From positions 1-64,000 of the forward strand of contig JACASX010000001.1 of NCBI GenBank assembly GCA_013390745.1: a stretch of 64,000 nt of DNA, given 5' to 3'. Both the position numbers and the translations under genes were made by a program. The notes beneath the pieces were generated by a model that did no database searches, was not told where the DNA came from, and worked only from the letters and a program-made list of their open reading frames with translations. Origin of the DNA: Marine Group I thaumarchaeote. Lineage in GTDB: Archaea; Thermoproteota; Nitrososphaeria; Nitrososphaerales; Nitrosopumilaceae. This document shows, in pieces, positions 51,275 to 58,619 of the stretch (the first letter of the stretch is position 1; the number at the start of each line of letters is the position of its first letter).

Positions 51275-52393
51275 GTTAGAATACATTAATTCTGAATTAA
51301 AAGAAATTAAAAAATATAATCTTTATAGAAAAATGCATGATAGTAAAATTACTGGTGCATACATAACTGTTAATTCAAAAACTCTCATTAACCTATGCTC
51401 AAATGATTATTTAGGAATAGTGCAACCAAAAATTTCAAACAAACAAAACCAATCTAGCTCACGTCTAGTTTCTGGGAATGATAATTCGTTTAGAATTCTT
51501 GAAGAAAAATTGGCAAAGCACAAATCACAGGAAAGTTCATTAATTTTCCCAACTGGATATATGGCAAATCTTGGTGTGATATCATCACTTGTTAGAAAAA
51601 ATGATCTTGTGTTAAGTGATAAACTAAATCATGCAAGCCTCATTGAAGCATGTAAACTAACAAATGCAAAACTATCAATTTTTAAACACAATGATATGAA
51701 TGATCTAACTCATAAAATAAAAATAAAAGCCAAACGAAAATTCATAATTACAGAAGGAATATTTAGCATGGATGGAGATTTTTCCAATCTAAACGAAATT
51801 TCTGAAATTTCTAAAAGAAATAATGCAATAATCATATTAGACGATGCTCATGGTGACTTTGTTATTGGTAATGATGGCAAAGGCACGGCAAATCATTTTG
51901 GTGTTTCGAAAAAATTGATGCCTATATTAGCAGTTTAAGTAAGGGATTAGGATCATTTGGAGGATATGTATCAGCAAAGAAAAACATCATTGAATTATGT
52001 ATTAATAAATCAAAATCGTTTATCTATACGTCTGCATTGCCAAGGCTTCTAATTGATGATGCAACAAAAAGATTTGAATCCAATAGAGAGAAAAATCGAA
52101 AAAAATTATGGAGAAATGTTAAGAAATTTTCAGATGGTTTGAAAAAAATAGGTTTTAATGATAATTCAAATTCGCATATTTTTCCCATTATTATTGGAAA
52201 TGAAAAGATAGCGATGGAATTTGGTAAATATCTTTTTAAAAATGGAATTTTTGCACAGCCAATCAGGTATCCAACTGTTTCACGTAATCATGCAAGAATT
52301 AGAATTTCAATTACTGCCAGGTTAACGGATGAACAGATAGCAAAATCATTGTATGTATTAGAAAATGCAAAAAGTAAATTTCATTTAATATAA
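51264..52393 (+). pseudogene. bioF: 8-amino-7-oxononanoate synthase, split by a frameshift
   Basis: The first part (TTG at 51264 to a stop at 51936-51938) has the KAPA-synthase features CSNDYLG, FPTGYMANLGV and DDAHGDFVIG. The frame breaks at six As (51909-51914). One more A would restore reading into IDAYISSLSKGLGSFGG, which holds the PLP lysine, and on to the stop at 52393. The first part alone lacks that lysine. bioA, bioB and bioD are intact, so this may be a recent mutation, a sequencing error in a homopolymer, or slippage-corrected expression. Confidence 0.85.
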
Positions 52394-52456
52394 TTAACGA
52401 TATTACTGACAATTCGGTCATTTAATCAACTGAATACTACGAATACCAATGAAAAG

Positions 52457-52573
52457 ATGAAATTAATTGTAAATCGTGATGGTTCGTTAGGTGAACCACC
52501 ACCACAACAAATGGAATGTATAGTTGATCTTTGCGATTGGTTTATCCCCGAGTATCCACAATTTTTAAGATAG
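52457..52573 (+). CDS. 38-residue member of the WFIPEYPQFLR family
   Basis: Starts MKLIVNRDGSLGEPPPQQ and ends DLCDWFIPEYPQFLR. It is the closest relative of the minus-strand gene 30398-30511, and the similarity continues through about 40 bases after the stop. Codons for I, P and E in the shared ending differ only at third positions (ATC, CCC, GAG). The final bases include CAATTTTTAAGATAG, a candidate promoter for what follows. First gene of the second island. Confidence 0.6.
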   Translation: MKLIVNRDGSLGEPPPQQMECIVDLCDWFIPEYPQFLR

Positions 52574-52659
52574 GTTTGGAATACAAAACCAAGAAGATTT
52601 TAGTTATCGTGAGTACCTGTGGTTTTGGTGTTTGTGCTTCGGTTTGGGCATGGATATTT

Positions 52660-52709
52660 TAATTTTTAAGATAAGGTGAGAGGCGAGTTTTCAGGAATTT
52701 TTAAGATAA
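52660..52709 (+). promoter_or_regulatory. Two recurrent TATA elements in tandem
   Basis: AATTTTTAAGATAAGG (from 52661) and AATTTTTAAGATAAAG (from 52696) lie 35 bases apart. The second is 14-25 bases before the ATG at 52723. Between them is GCGAGTTTTCAGG, a motif also seen near 53124-53140 and 29600. A 17-codon GTG frame at 52609-52662 ends in the first element but is too short to call. Confidence 0.5.
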
Positions 52710-52722
52710 AGTACATTGAATA

Positions 52723-52812
52723 ATGTTTGTGGGAACACACAAAAAGAAAAAGAAAAAGATCGAAAAAACAGTAGGAAGTAAAAGAAGTAGAGTAGGTACT
52801 AATCGCAGATAA
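52723..52812 (+). CDS. Basic 29-residue peptide
   Basis: Starts MFVGTHKKKKKKIEK and ends SKRSRVGTNRR. Homologue of 29817-29909 on the other strand 23 kb away; the last 30 bases are nearly identical. A recurrent TATA element is in front. Probably binds nucleic acid. Confidence 0.5.
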   Translation: MFVGTHKKKKKKIEKTVGSKRSRVGTNRR

Positions 52813-52907
52813 TTAAAAACGAGTTTTGAAATAAATATTCTAAAATTTTTGATAAATCTGATAGACTAAAAAGAATAATGTAGAAGCCATACCTAGTAGA
52901 ATTTAGA

Positions 52908-53123
52908 ATGAACAGATATGCTAGGATAGACGATAAGGAAAAATTACGAATGGCAAAAAATTTAGTAAAATCGAATAACAAAAAAATCAAAAAAGCTTTA
53001 GATCATATTAATCGTTTTTTAGCTGAAAGAGAAGAGAGCAAAAACGAATTACCAATCTTTCTTTCAGATATAACCGATATCAAAGAAATCTTAGAAACCG
53101 GAAAACTTCCGGATTATAAATAA
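52908..53123 (+). CDS. Hypothetical 71-residue helical protein
   Basis: Basic N-terminal helix (MNRYARIDDKEKLRMAKNLV), then a more acidic half. The sequence before its ATG (CCTAGTAGAATTTAG) resembles that before 30365 (CCTAGTAGGATTTAG), so it may be a distant relative of that gene's family. Function unknown. Confidence 0.5.
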   Translation: MNRYARIDDKEKLRMAKNLVKSNNKKIKKALDHINRFLAEREESKNELPIFLSDITDIKEILETGKLPDYK

Positions 53124-53224
53124 AAACGAGTTTTCAGCGTTACTAACTCGAAAGTTTTCAGGCTTACACACTCAAAATATTTAGAAGATCTTTCTATTCA
53201 TGTTTCATTAAATAGATATTTAAT

Positions 53225-53311
53225 TTATAGAAATAGAATAACTACTATTATCAATGCCATTCCAGACACATTCGCAACAACTAAAATCTTTTTGAGTTTT
53301 GATCTATTCAT
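53225..53311 (-). CDS. 28-residue membrane peptide
   Basis: MNRSKLKKI then a helix (LVVANVSGMALIIVVILFL). Its ATG lies inside the end of the upstream zinc-ribbon gene (8-base overlap), so it is probably made by coupled translation. Confidence 0.45.
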   Translation of the reverse strand: MNRSKLKKILVVANVSGMALIIVVILFL

Positions 53312-53579
53312 CGTAATCATCTAAACAATATGGACATTCAGCTTTTTTGTCATACCAACTAGTTAATACTAAAAATTCTGTACTACAATTAAGACAATAC
53401 ATTTTCTTTCTATGTCGTCTTATCAGTTTGTAATACCAAATTAACAAAGGATTGATTCTTTTTGTTTGCATTTTCCAATCCTCATCATAATAATAAATAG
53501 ACCAAGTACCATTTTTCACGCATGCGTGATTGTTTTTGTGTCTTTTTGATACACTTACGACATATTTCACCAACCTCAT
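53304..53579 (-). CDS. Zinc-ribbon protein
   Basis: 91 residues. A basic N-terminal half (VKYVVSVSKRHKNNH) and a C-terminal ribbon with CLNC and CPYC. It overlaps the 28-residue membrane peptide. The phased repeat block at 53632-53710 lies just upstream of its start and may control it. Confidence 0.6.
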   Translation of the reverse strand: MRLVKYVVSVSKRHKNNHACVKNGTWSIYYYDEDWKMQTKRINPLLIWYYKLIRRHRKKMYCLNCSTEFLVLTSWYDKKAECPYCLDDYDE

Positions 53580-53631
53580 AACAACCTCTATTCAACCTCA
53601 ATAGAGTATCGAATTTATGTAGATATGTAAC

Positions 53632-53710
53632 GAAAAGGTCACGAAAAATATTGAAAAGGTATTGAAAACATACAAAAAGGTTTGGAAAGGTTACGAAAAG
53701 GTAACGAAAA
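53632..53710. repeat. Phased 10-11-base repeats (GAAAAGGTTAC type)
   Basis: About seven units of GAAAAGGTNAC or close variants follow each other at 10-11-base steps. This puts A-tracts on one face of the helix, a pattern that bends DNA, and also looks like an iteron or multi-site operator. It lies upstream of the minus-strand zinc-ribbon gene (53579). Confidence 0.65.
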
Positions 53711-53784
53711 TCTAGTTACAACTAACCATTTGATATAATATTTAGTTCAAATCTTAAAAGTTAACCAACAATTACGAGCTCAAT

Positions 53785-53901
53785 CTAACGACTGGTATCA
53801 AAGGCCAAACAACCAATTGCCTTGTTTGGACAACCAATAAAAAACGCTATTGTAATGGCAATTCCTAGAAATATACCAACTACGATTAATCGCTTATTCA
53901 C
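53785..53901 (-). CDS. 38-residue membrane or secreted peptide
   Basis: From a GTG at 53901: MNKRLIVVGIFLGIAITIAF is a basic head plus hydrophobic helix, followed by GCPNKAIGCLAFDTS with two cysteines. A TATA-like TTTTTATCTAAC on the minus strand lies about 25-30 bases upstream. It could be a signal-anchored Cys-pair peptide. TTG at 53907 is an alternative start. Confidence 0.42.
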   Translation of the reverse strand: MNKRLIVVGIFLGIAITIAFFIGCPNKAIGCLAFDTSR

Positions 53902-54058
53902 ATTCAAAATAAAAAATAGTTAGATAAAAAGCAATGTAATTTTGAAACTTCCTTGTGTTTAGGTTCAAAAATGAAATTACATAAAATATTTTGATCCAAT
54001 TAGATCAAAATATTTTAGTTAAGTCACAAAATGTAGATTTTTTGAATAATTTTAGAAG

Positions 54059-54709
54059 ATGGGTTATATAGCTAAAAATTGGCGGGAGGTTAAAAATAGT
54101 ATTCTATCACAGAAATTTCTAGATAGAGTTAGGCCAGAAGCCACATTTAAAAACAAAATTGATAGTGCTGGAAAGAAAATGGAATGCCAAATTTTACGAC
54201 TTGAACAGACACACAATAAATTAAAGCAAAATTATGATTACATTTTCAAAAAAATTGTTGATGCAAAACTAACACGAAATGAATCAAAAGCAAGGACGTA
54301 TGCAATAGAATTACAAGAAGTTAAAAAAGCAAAAAATAAAATTGCTGAAGCAAAATTGGCAATGGAGCAAATTAAGATTAGGTTGGGTACTGTCTCTGAA
54401 TTAGGTGATATTGTTGTTACATTAAGCCCATGTATGTCATTAATTAAAGGACTCGCCCCATCAATTTCTACGTTAATGCCGCAAATGCACACATCGATGG
54501 AAGATTTAACAAACATGTTTGGTGATATGTTAACTAATTCATCACTATCGCAAGAATCAATGACACCAACATATCAAGGAAATACAGATACAGATGCAAT
54601 ACTTCAGGAAGCACATAATGTTATTGAGGGAAAAACAAGAACCGCTATGCCAGAACCACCAACCACATCATTACAACATTTTTCAAAAGAAAAAGAATCT
54701 ATGATTTAG
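54059..54709 (+). CDS. CdvB-like ESCRT-III (Snf7-type) protein
   Basis: 216 residues. The helical ESCRT-III core is visible: a basic first helix (FLDRVRPEATFKNKIDSAGKK) and a long second helix (about 35-110), then LAPSISTLMPQMHTSMEDLT, as in archaeal CdvB. ESCRT-III proteins polymerise to cut membranes in cell division. Thaumarchaea have several CdvB paralogues; this one is not next to cdvA or cdvC and lacks a clear winged-helix tail. Its 3' end overlaps the gene at 54699. Confidence 0.82.
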   Translation: MGYIAKNWREVKNSILSQKFLDRVRPEATFKNKIDSAGKKMECQILRLEQTHNKLKQNYDYIFKKIVDAKLTRNESKARTYAIELQEVKKAKNKIAEAKLAMEQIKIRLGTVSELGDIVVTLSPCMSLIKGLAPSISTLMPQMHTSMEDLTNMFGDMLTNSSLSQESMTPTYQGNTDTDAILQEAHNVIEGKTRTAMPEPPTTSLQHFSKEKESMI

Positions 54710-55043
54710 ACTTTTTTTTACTAATCTGAACAAGTAATTTTTTAATTCGAGAGATTGTTGGGTAACTATAACCCCTTCTACGATAATTTGCAATCATCAT
54801 TTTCCAGTTTTTTAATCGCCATTGAGCCTGCTCGGTAGTAACAGAATGGGTTTCTTTTTGTAAAATGCTTTTCCTTCCAACTTTTAGTATACCAGCATCT
54901 TTAGCAATCCAACGATTGTTTGCAAATTTTAAACCAGATAATATTTCAAATAGTGGAATTTCTTTGAAATATTTTTCCAGTTTTTTAATCTGAGAAGATG
55001 TAGGTGTTTCAGAAAGTTTCAAATTAATTTCAAATTCACCCAT
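54699..55043 (-). CDS. Hypothetical protein, possible DNA-binding
   Basis: About 114 residues from the ATG at 55043 (MGEFEINLKL). The C-terminal half is basic (YRRRGYSYPTISRIKKLLVQ) and could form a helix-turn-helix. It is convergent with the CdvB-like gene. No family recognised. Confidence 0.55.
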   Translation of the reverse strand: MGEFEINLKLSETPTSSQIKKLEKYFKEIPLFEILSGLKFANNRWIAKDAGILKVGRKSILQKETHSVTTEQAQWRLKNWKMMIANYRRRGYSYPTISRIKKLLVQISKKKSKS

Positions 55044-55175
55044 AACAATTAACCAACAATATTCATTAAAAATGTAGATTGTTGACAAGATTGATGATAT
55101 AACACGGTATACCGAGATTTACAATGCGTGAAAAATCAGTACTAGAGCGATGTAAGATTAATCAAAGAGTTCGCA

Positions 55176-55200
55176 AAGTCGATTAGAAAAGAATCGACTT
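55176..55200. ncRNA. Hairpin 0 of the hairpin array (9-base-pair stem)
   Basis: AAGTCGATT (55176-55184) pairs perfectly with AATCGACTT (55192-55200) around AGAAAAG. It is a homologue of the hairpins at 29236 and 30197, but with the stem extended to 9 pairs. It abuts the first repeat of the array. Confidence 0.5.
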
Positions 55201-55260
55201 AAGACAAGACTAAAATTATGATATTTTTTATGGTTAATGGAAACACAGGACAAATTTGCC

Positions 55261-55296
55261 GGTATGGTCTTAGCGTGTAAACGCTAATTCCATACC
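55261..55296. ncRNA. Hairpin 1 of the array (GTAA tetraloop)
   Basis: GGTATGG/CCATACC (55261-55267, 55290-55296) and TTAGCGT/ACGCTAA (55270-55276, 55281-55287) stack with a 2x2 internal loop and close on GTAA, a GNRA-type tetraloop. This is much stronger than a chance hairpin in AT-rich DNA and suggests a folded RNA. Confidence 0.55.
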
Positions 55297-55355
55297 TATG
55301 TTTTTGACAAGACTAAAATTGTGATATTTTTTACTGTACATTGGATCAGTGAGGG

Positions 55356-55372
55356 TTAGGGCTTTGCCCTAA
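55356..55372. ncRNA. Hairpin 2 of the array
   Basis: TTAGGGC (55356-55362) pairs with GCCCTAA (55366-55372) around three Ts. It lies between the second and third repeats. Confidence 0.5.
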
Positions 55373-55440
55373 TTCTTACTTAAGACAAGACTAAAATCAT
55401 GATACTTTTTACGATACATTGGTTGATTCCAAAAACCGAT

Positions 55441-55470
55441 TGAGAATGAGGTGTTAAAACCTCAATCTCA
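55441..55470. ncRNA. Hairpin 3 of the array
   Basis: TGAGAATGAGGT (55441-55452) pairs with ACCTCAATCTCA (55459-55470) with one A-A mismatch and a 6-base loop. An outer TGATTC/GAATCA pair with AAAA/TTTT can extend it to about 55424-55480. Its right end overlaps the stop codon of the zinc-finger gene at 55468, so it may also terminate that gene. Confidence 0.5.
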
Positions 55471-55560
55471 TTTTGAATCATTAAGATGATCTTTCATATG
55501 TTTTCGTAAAGATAAGACATTATCAAATTTTTCCTTACAAATTAAACAAGTAAATTTCAT
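55468..55560 (-). CDS. 30-residue C2H2 zinc-finger peptide
   Basis: Classical spacing C5-x2-C8-x12-H21-x3-H25 (CLICKEKFDNVLSLRKHMKDH in two overlapping halves) makes this little more than one free-standing zinc finger. It reads from 55560 toward the hairpin array. Function unknown; RNA or DNA binding is plausible. Confidence 0.55.
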   Translation of the reverse strand: MKFTCLICKEKFDNVLSLRKHMKDHLNDSK

Positions 55561-55658
55561 TAAGCATACTAGATTTTAGCTAAAGTTAAGTCATAAATTG
55601 TTCACATTGTAAATGTATTAAATCATTAATTTGTAGTATAAACCCATGTTACACTAAT

Positions 55659-55772
55659 TTAACAATCTAATCTTAGTGCGCCATTACAAATTATATTAAA
55701 AACAGTCGGAATAAAAAATGCAGATATAAAAATTGCAAGTGAAATAACAACGATTTTTTGTATTATACGCAT
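55659..55772 (-). CDS. 37-residue membrane peptide
   Basis: MRIIQKIVVISLAIFISAFF is a hydrophobic helix, followed by a short tail with two cysteines (IICNGALRLDC). The layout resembles 53785-53901. It is divergent from psmA. Confidence 0.45.
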   Translation of the reverse strand: MRIIQKIVVISLAIFISAFFIPTVFNIICNGALRLDC

Positions 55773-55831
55773 AAGAAATTTCTAATACGACTAAACTTAA
55801 ATTAAACTTTCTAAGATTCTCAATTGAATTG

Positions 55832-56563
55832 ATGCCATCACAACAAGGTTATGATCGAGCAATTACTGTTTTTTCACCAGATGGAAGATTGTATCAAGTT
55901 GAATATGCGATTGAAACAGTAAAAAGAGGAACGATCGCTCTTGGTATTAAAACAAAATATGGCATTATATTTGCAGCAGACGAAAAACCAAGAAAATTCC
56001 AGGTTATAGAAGAATCACAAAAATTATTCAAGGTTGACCAACATATCGGGATTGCAGCAGCGGGTTATATTCCAGATGCACGCGGTCAAGTAACTGATGC
56101 AAGATTTTTTTCACAGAGTAGTAAGATAGTTTATGATGAACCTGTAAGTGTTGAAATTGTTGCAAAACATATAGCTGATCAATGTCAACAGTATACTCAA
56201 TATGCTGGAGCTAGACCAATTGGTGTAGCATTAATTATTGGAGGAATAGATAAAAATGAGAATTCGTTATTTTTAACTGACCCTAGTGGGGCATATGTTC
56301 CATATAACGCGGTTGCAATTGGTGCATATTCAGATAAGGTTACAGAATTTTTAATAAAAGAATACAAATCAGAAATGACATTAGAAGAATCTAAAATATT
56401 AGCCATTGCTGCAATTTTAGTAAGTAATGATACAGCTAATTCTGAACAAATTAAAATTTGCCAGATTAAATCTGATACTAAACGATTTGAGGTTATAGAT
56501 AAAAATCAGGTTACAGATTTGTTACGATCTGCAACAGAAAAATATCATATTGAAAAAAAGTGA
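55832..56563 (+). CDS. psmA: 20S proteasome alpha subunit
   Basis: 243 residues. The N-terminal gate segment GYDRAITVFSPDGRLYQVEYA is the alpha-type signature, and KFQVIEESQKLFKVD matches the alpha core. It forms the outer rings of the archaeal proteasome. The ATG at 55832 follows a TATA-like TTAAATTAAAC at about -30; an in-frame TTG one codon earlier is less likely. Confidence 0.96.
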   Translation: MPSQQGYDRAITVFSPDGRLYQVEYAIETVKRGTIALGIKTKYGIIFAADEKPRKFQVIEESQKLFKVDQHIGIAAAGYIPDARGQVTDARFFSQSSKIVYDEPVSVEIVAKHIADQCQQYTQYAGARPIGVALIIGGIDKNENSLFLTDPSGAYVPYNAVAIGAYSDKVTEFLIKEYKSEMTLEESKILAIAAILVSNDTANSEQIKICQIKSDTKRFEVIDKNQVTDLLRSATEKYHIEKK

Positions 56564-56600
56564 ACATTATAGTTTTGTAATTATGGAGCAACGTTAGTTA

Positions 56601-57416
56601 TTGAATTTATCAATTGCTATACCTGATTCATCACTACTAGATGAATCAACCATTTTAAACAAAACTAAAAAAATATCAATAATTGCAAGAGCGTGTGCAA
56701 TTTTTAAAATAAATCAGATTTTTATTTACCAAGATGGAAAACAGAATAAAAATGATTCAGCGCTTTTATCAACATCATTAAAATATTTAGAAACACCACA
56801 ATATTTTCGTAAAGAAATATTTCCAAAAACACAATTACTGAAATATGCAGGTGTACTACAACCACTGAATATTTCTAGTCATATAACAACATCAAATCAA
56901 AAAATGATAAAAACAGGTGATGTACGTGATGCACTAATTATAAACTACAAGGGAAAAAAATTTCTAAACATTGGAACAAACAAACTTATTCAATATTTTG
57001 GAAAAATGAAATCTGGTACAAGAATTGCCATACAAATTAAAACTACACAACCGGAACTTACAGCAAAAGAGATTTCAAGAGAAGATATTAAAGATTATTG
57101 GGGATACAGTGTAAAAGAAAGATCTAATTTACTTTCTATTTTATCAACATGGAAAGGCAAAATAATTCTAACGTCAAAAAAAGGAAAAAATTTTACCGTA
57201 TTAGACGCAAAAAAAATGATTGAGATAGATGAACCAATACTTATTGTGTTTGGAACTACGAATAAGGGAATTCATGATATTTTAGGTACTGATATTAAGA
57301 AAATCCAAAATTCTAAGATCTTCAACTTTTTCCCAAATCAGGCAACACAAACTGTACGTCTTGAAGAAGCAATATTAGGAATATTATCAATAATTAACAT
57401 TCTTAATTATAATTAA
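56601..57416 (+). CDS. SPOUT-family RNA methyltransferase (DUF171/C9orf114-like)
   Basis: 271 residues. LSIAIPDSSLL is the usual start of this putative RNA methyltransferase family. The C-terminal trefoil-knot region reads EPILIVFGTTNKGIHDIL, then NFFPNQATQTVRLEEAILGIL. A central OB-like insert is present. In archaea the gene often lies just ahead of the L3 operon, as here. The target is probably rRNA. Confidence 0.82.
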   Translation: MNLSIAIPDSSLLDESTILNKTKKISIIARACAIFKINQIFIYQDGKQNKNDSALLSTSLKYLETPQYFRKEIFPKTQLLKYAGVLQPLNISSHITTSNQKMIKTGDVRDALIINYKGKKFLNIGTNKLIQYFGKMKSGTRIAIQIKTTQPELTAKEISREDIKDYWGYSVKERSNLLSILSTWKGKIILTSKKGKNFTVLDAKKMIEIDEPILIVFGTTNKGIHDILGTDIKKIQNSKIFNFFPNQATQTVRLEEAILGILSIINILNYN

Positions 57417-57442
57417 TATCTAGTATTGAACTATCTAAAATA

Positions 57443-57553
57443 ATGGTTGCAAAAAAAAAATTTTTAATTTTGGCGATGGCAGTTGGGTTTATTGGGCTTG
57501 CTTTAGGAAGTTACACAATATTTTTGTCAATTAATAATATCATTAAACCATAA
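57443..57553 (+). CDS. 36-residue membrane peptide
   Basis: MVAKKKFLILAMAVGFIGLA is a basic head and a hydrophobic helix (about 7-30). It sits between the methyltransferase and rpl3 on the same strand. Function unknown. Confidence 0.5.
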   Translation: MVAKKKFLILAMAVGFIGLALGSYTIFLSINNIIKP

Positions 57554-57626
57554 GATCTATTACAAAAAAAAAACAATTAAAATTCTAGTAGGTATATAAT
57601 GGGGTTAACGACTTTTTTCGTTTGTT

Positions 57627-58619
57627 ATGGGTCATAGAAGACATAGTGCACCACGTAGAGGTAGTCTTGCATACCTACCTAGAGGTAGAGCTAAAAGTTT
57701 TGAAGCTCGAATTAGAGCATGGCCTAAAGTTAACTCAGAGGAACCAAAATTATTGGTACATGCAGGATTCAAAGCAGGATGTGTACAAATAGTAAATATT
57801 GACGATCGTGAAAAAACACCCAACTATGGAAAGCAGCTTGTTAGCCTTGGTACAGTAATTGTGACACCGCCAATTCTGATTGTAGGGATAAGAGGGTATT
57901 CAAAAGATCAAGATGGTAAGCATGCACAATTTGATTTGTATGCTGATAATCTACCAAAAAATATTTCTCAATTATTCAAGCTAAAAAACAAAGAAGATTT
58001 GTTGGAATATTCAGAAAAAATATTCAAAAAAATTAAAGAGATTTATGCCATAATTGCTGTTATTCCTAGAAATGCTGGTTTAGAACAAAAAAAACCATAC
58101 ATTTTTGAAGCATCTGTAAAGGGCGGAAATATTAAAAAACAATTTACATTTGTGAAAGAGCTTTTAGGTAAAGAAGTAAAAATTGATCAAGTTTTTGAAT
58201 CAGGTGATACTGTTGATACAGCTGCAATTACTAAGGGTAAAGGTTGGGAAGGTCCTATTACAAGATGGGGAGTGAAAAGGAAACAACATAAATCAAGAAA
58301 AAGTGTTAGAGAAGTAGGTTCTCTTGGTCCTATATCTCCACAATATGTAATGTACACTGTACCGAGAGCAGGTCAACGTGGTCTTCATCAAAGAATAGAA
58401 TATGACAAAAAAATTATGGTTATGGATAACACTGAAAATATAAAATATGAGATAAATCCAAAAGGGGGCTTCAAACATTTTGGAAATGTTAACGGAGATT
58501 TTATTATAGTACGTGGGTCTGTGCCAGGAACCTATAAGAGATTAATTAAATTACGAACACAGATACGAAACATGCCAAAAAAGATAACCAAACCAAATAT
58601 TTTAGAGGTGGTTGTCTAA
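57627..58619 (+). CDS. rpl3: Ribosomal protein uL3
   Basis: 330 residues, the archaeal/eukaryotic length. The N-terminal GHRRHSAPRRGSLAYLPRGR and the central TKGKGWEGPITRWGVKRKQH are the L3 signature and the extension reaching the peptidyl-transferase centre. First gene of the ribosomal run; its stop overlaps the rpl4 ATG by one base. Confidence 0.97.
   Translation: MGHRRHSAPRRGSLAYLPRGRAKSFEARIRAWPKVNSEEPKLLVHAGFKAGCVQIVNIDDREKTPNYGKQLVSLGTVIVTPPILIVGIRGYSKDQDGKHAQFDLYADNLPKNISQLFKLKNKEDLLEYSEKIFKKIKEIYAIIAVIPRNAGLEQKKPYIFEASVKGGNIKKQFTFVKELLGKEVKIDQVFESGDTVDTAAITKGKGWEGPITRWGVKRKQHKSRKSVREVGSLGPISPQYVMYTVPRAGQRGLHQRIEYDKKIMVMDNTENIKYEINPKGGFKHFGNVNGDFIIVRGSVPGTYKRLIKLRTQIRNMPKKITKPNILEVVV

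Larger units (their letters stand above)
55203..55420. repeat. Three direct repeats separating hairpins
   Basis: GACAAGACTAAAAT followed by TGATATTTTTTA and about 10 further similar bases (ending ATTGG) occurs from 55203, 55306 and 55384. Each copy, about 40 bases long, lies between two hairpins. AT-rich TATA-like cores are present in both directions, so the copies look like promoters for short RNAs; the direction is not decided. No open frame fits inside the array. Confidence 0.7.

Noticed and set aside
52609-52662. 17-codon GTG frame
   Set aside because: Very short, no homologue in the window, and it runs into a promoter element; it may simply be leader sequence.
52799-52990. 63-codon frame on the minus strand
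   Set aside because: Overlaps the basic-peptide end and the 71-residue gene, has Phe/Leu/Ile-rich AT-driven composition and no promoter-like sequence.
55176-55480. CRISPR-like repeat/spacer block
   Set aside because: Only three repeats with unequal spacing (103 and 78 bases), and the intervals are self-complementary hairpins, not spacer-like.
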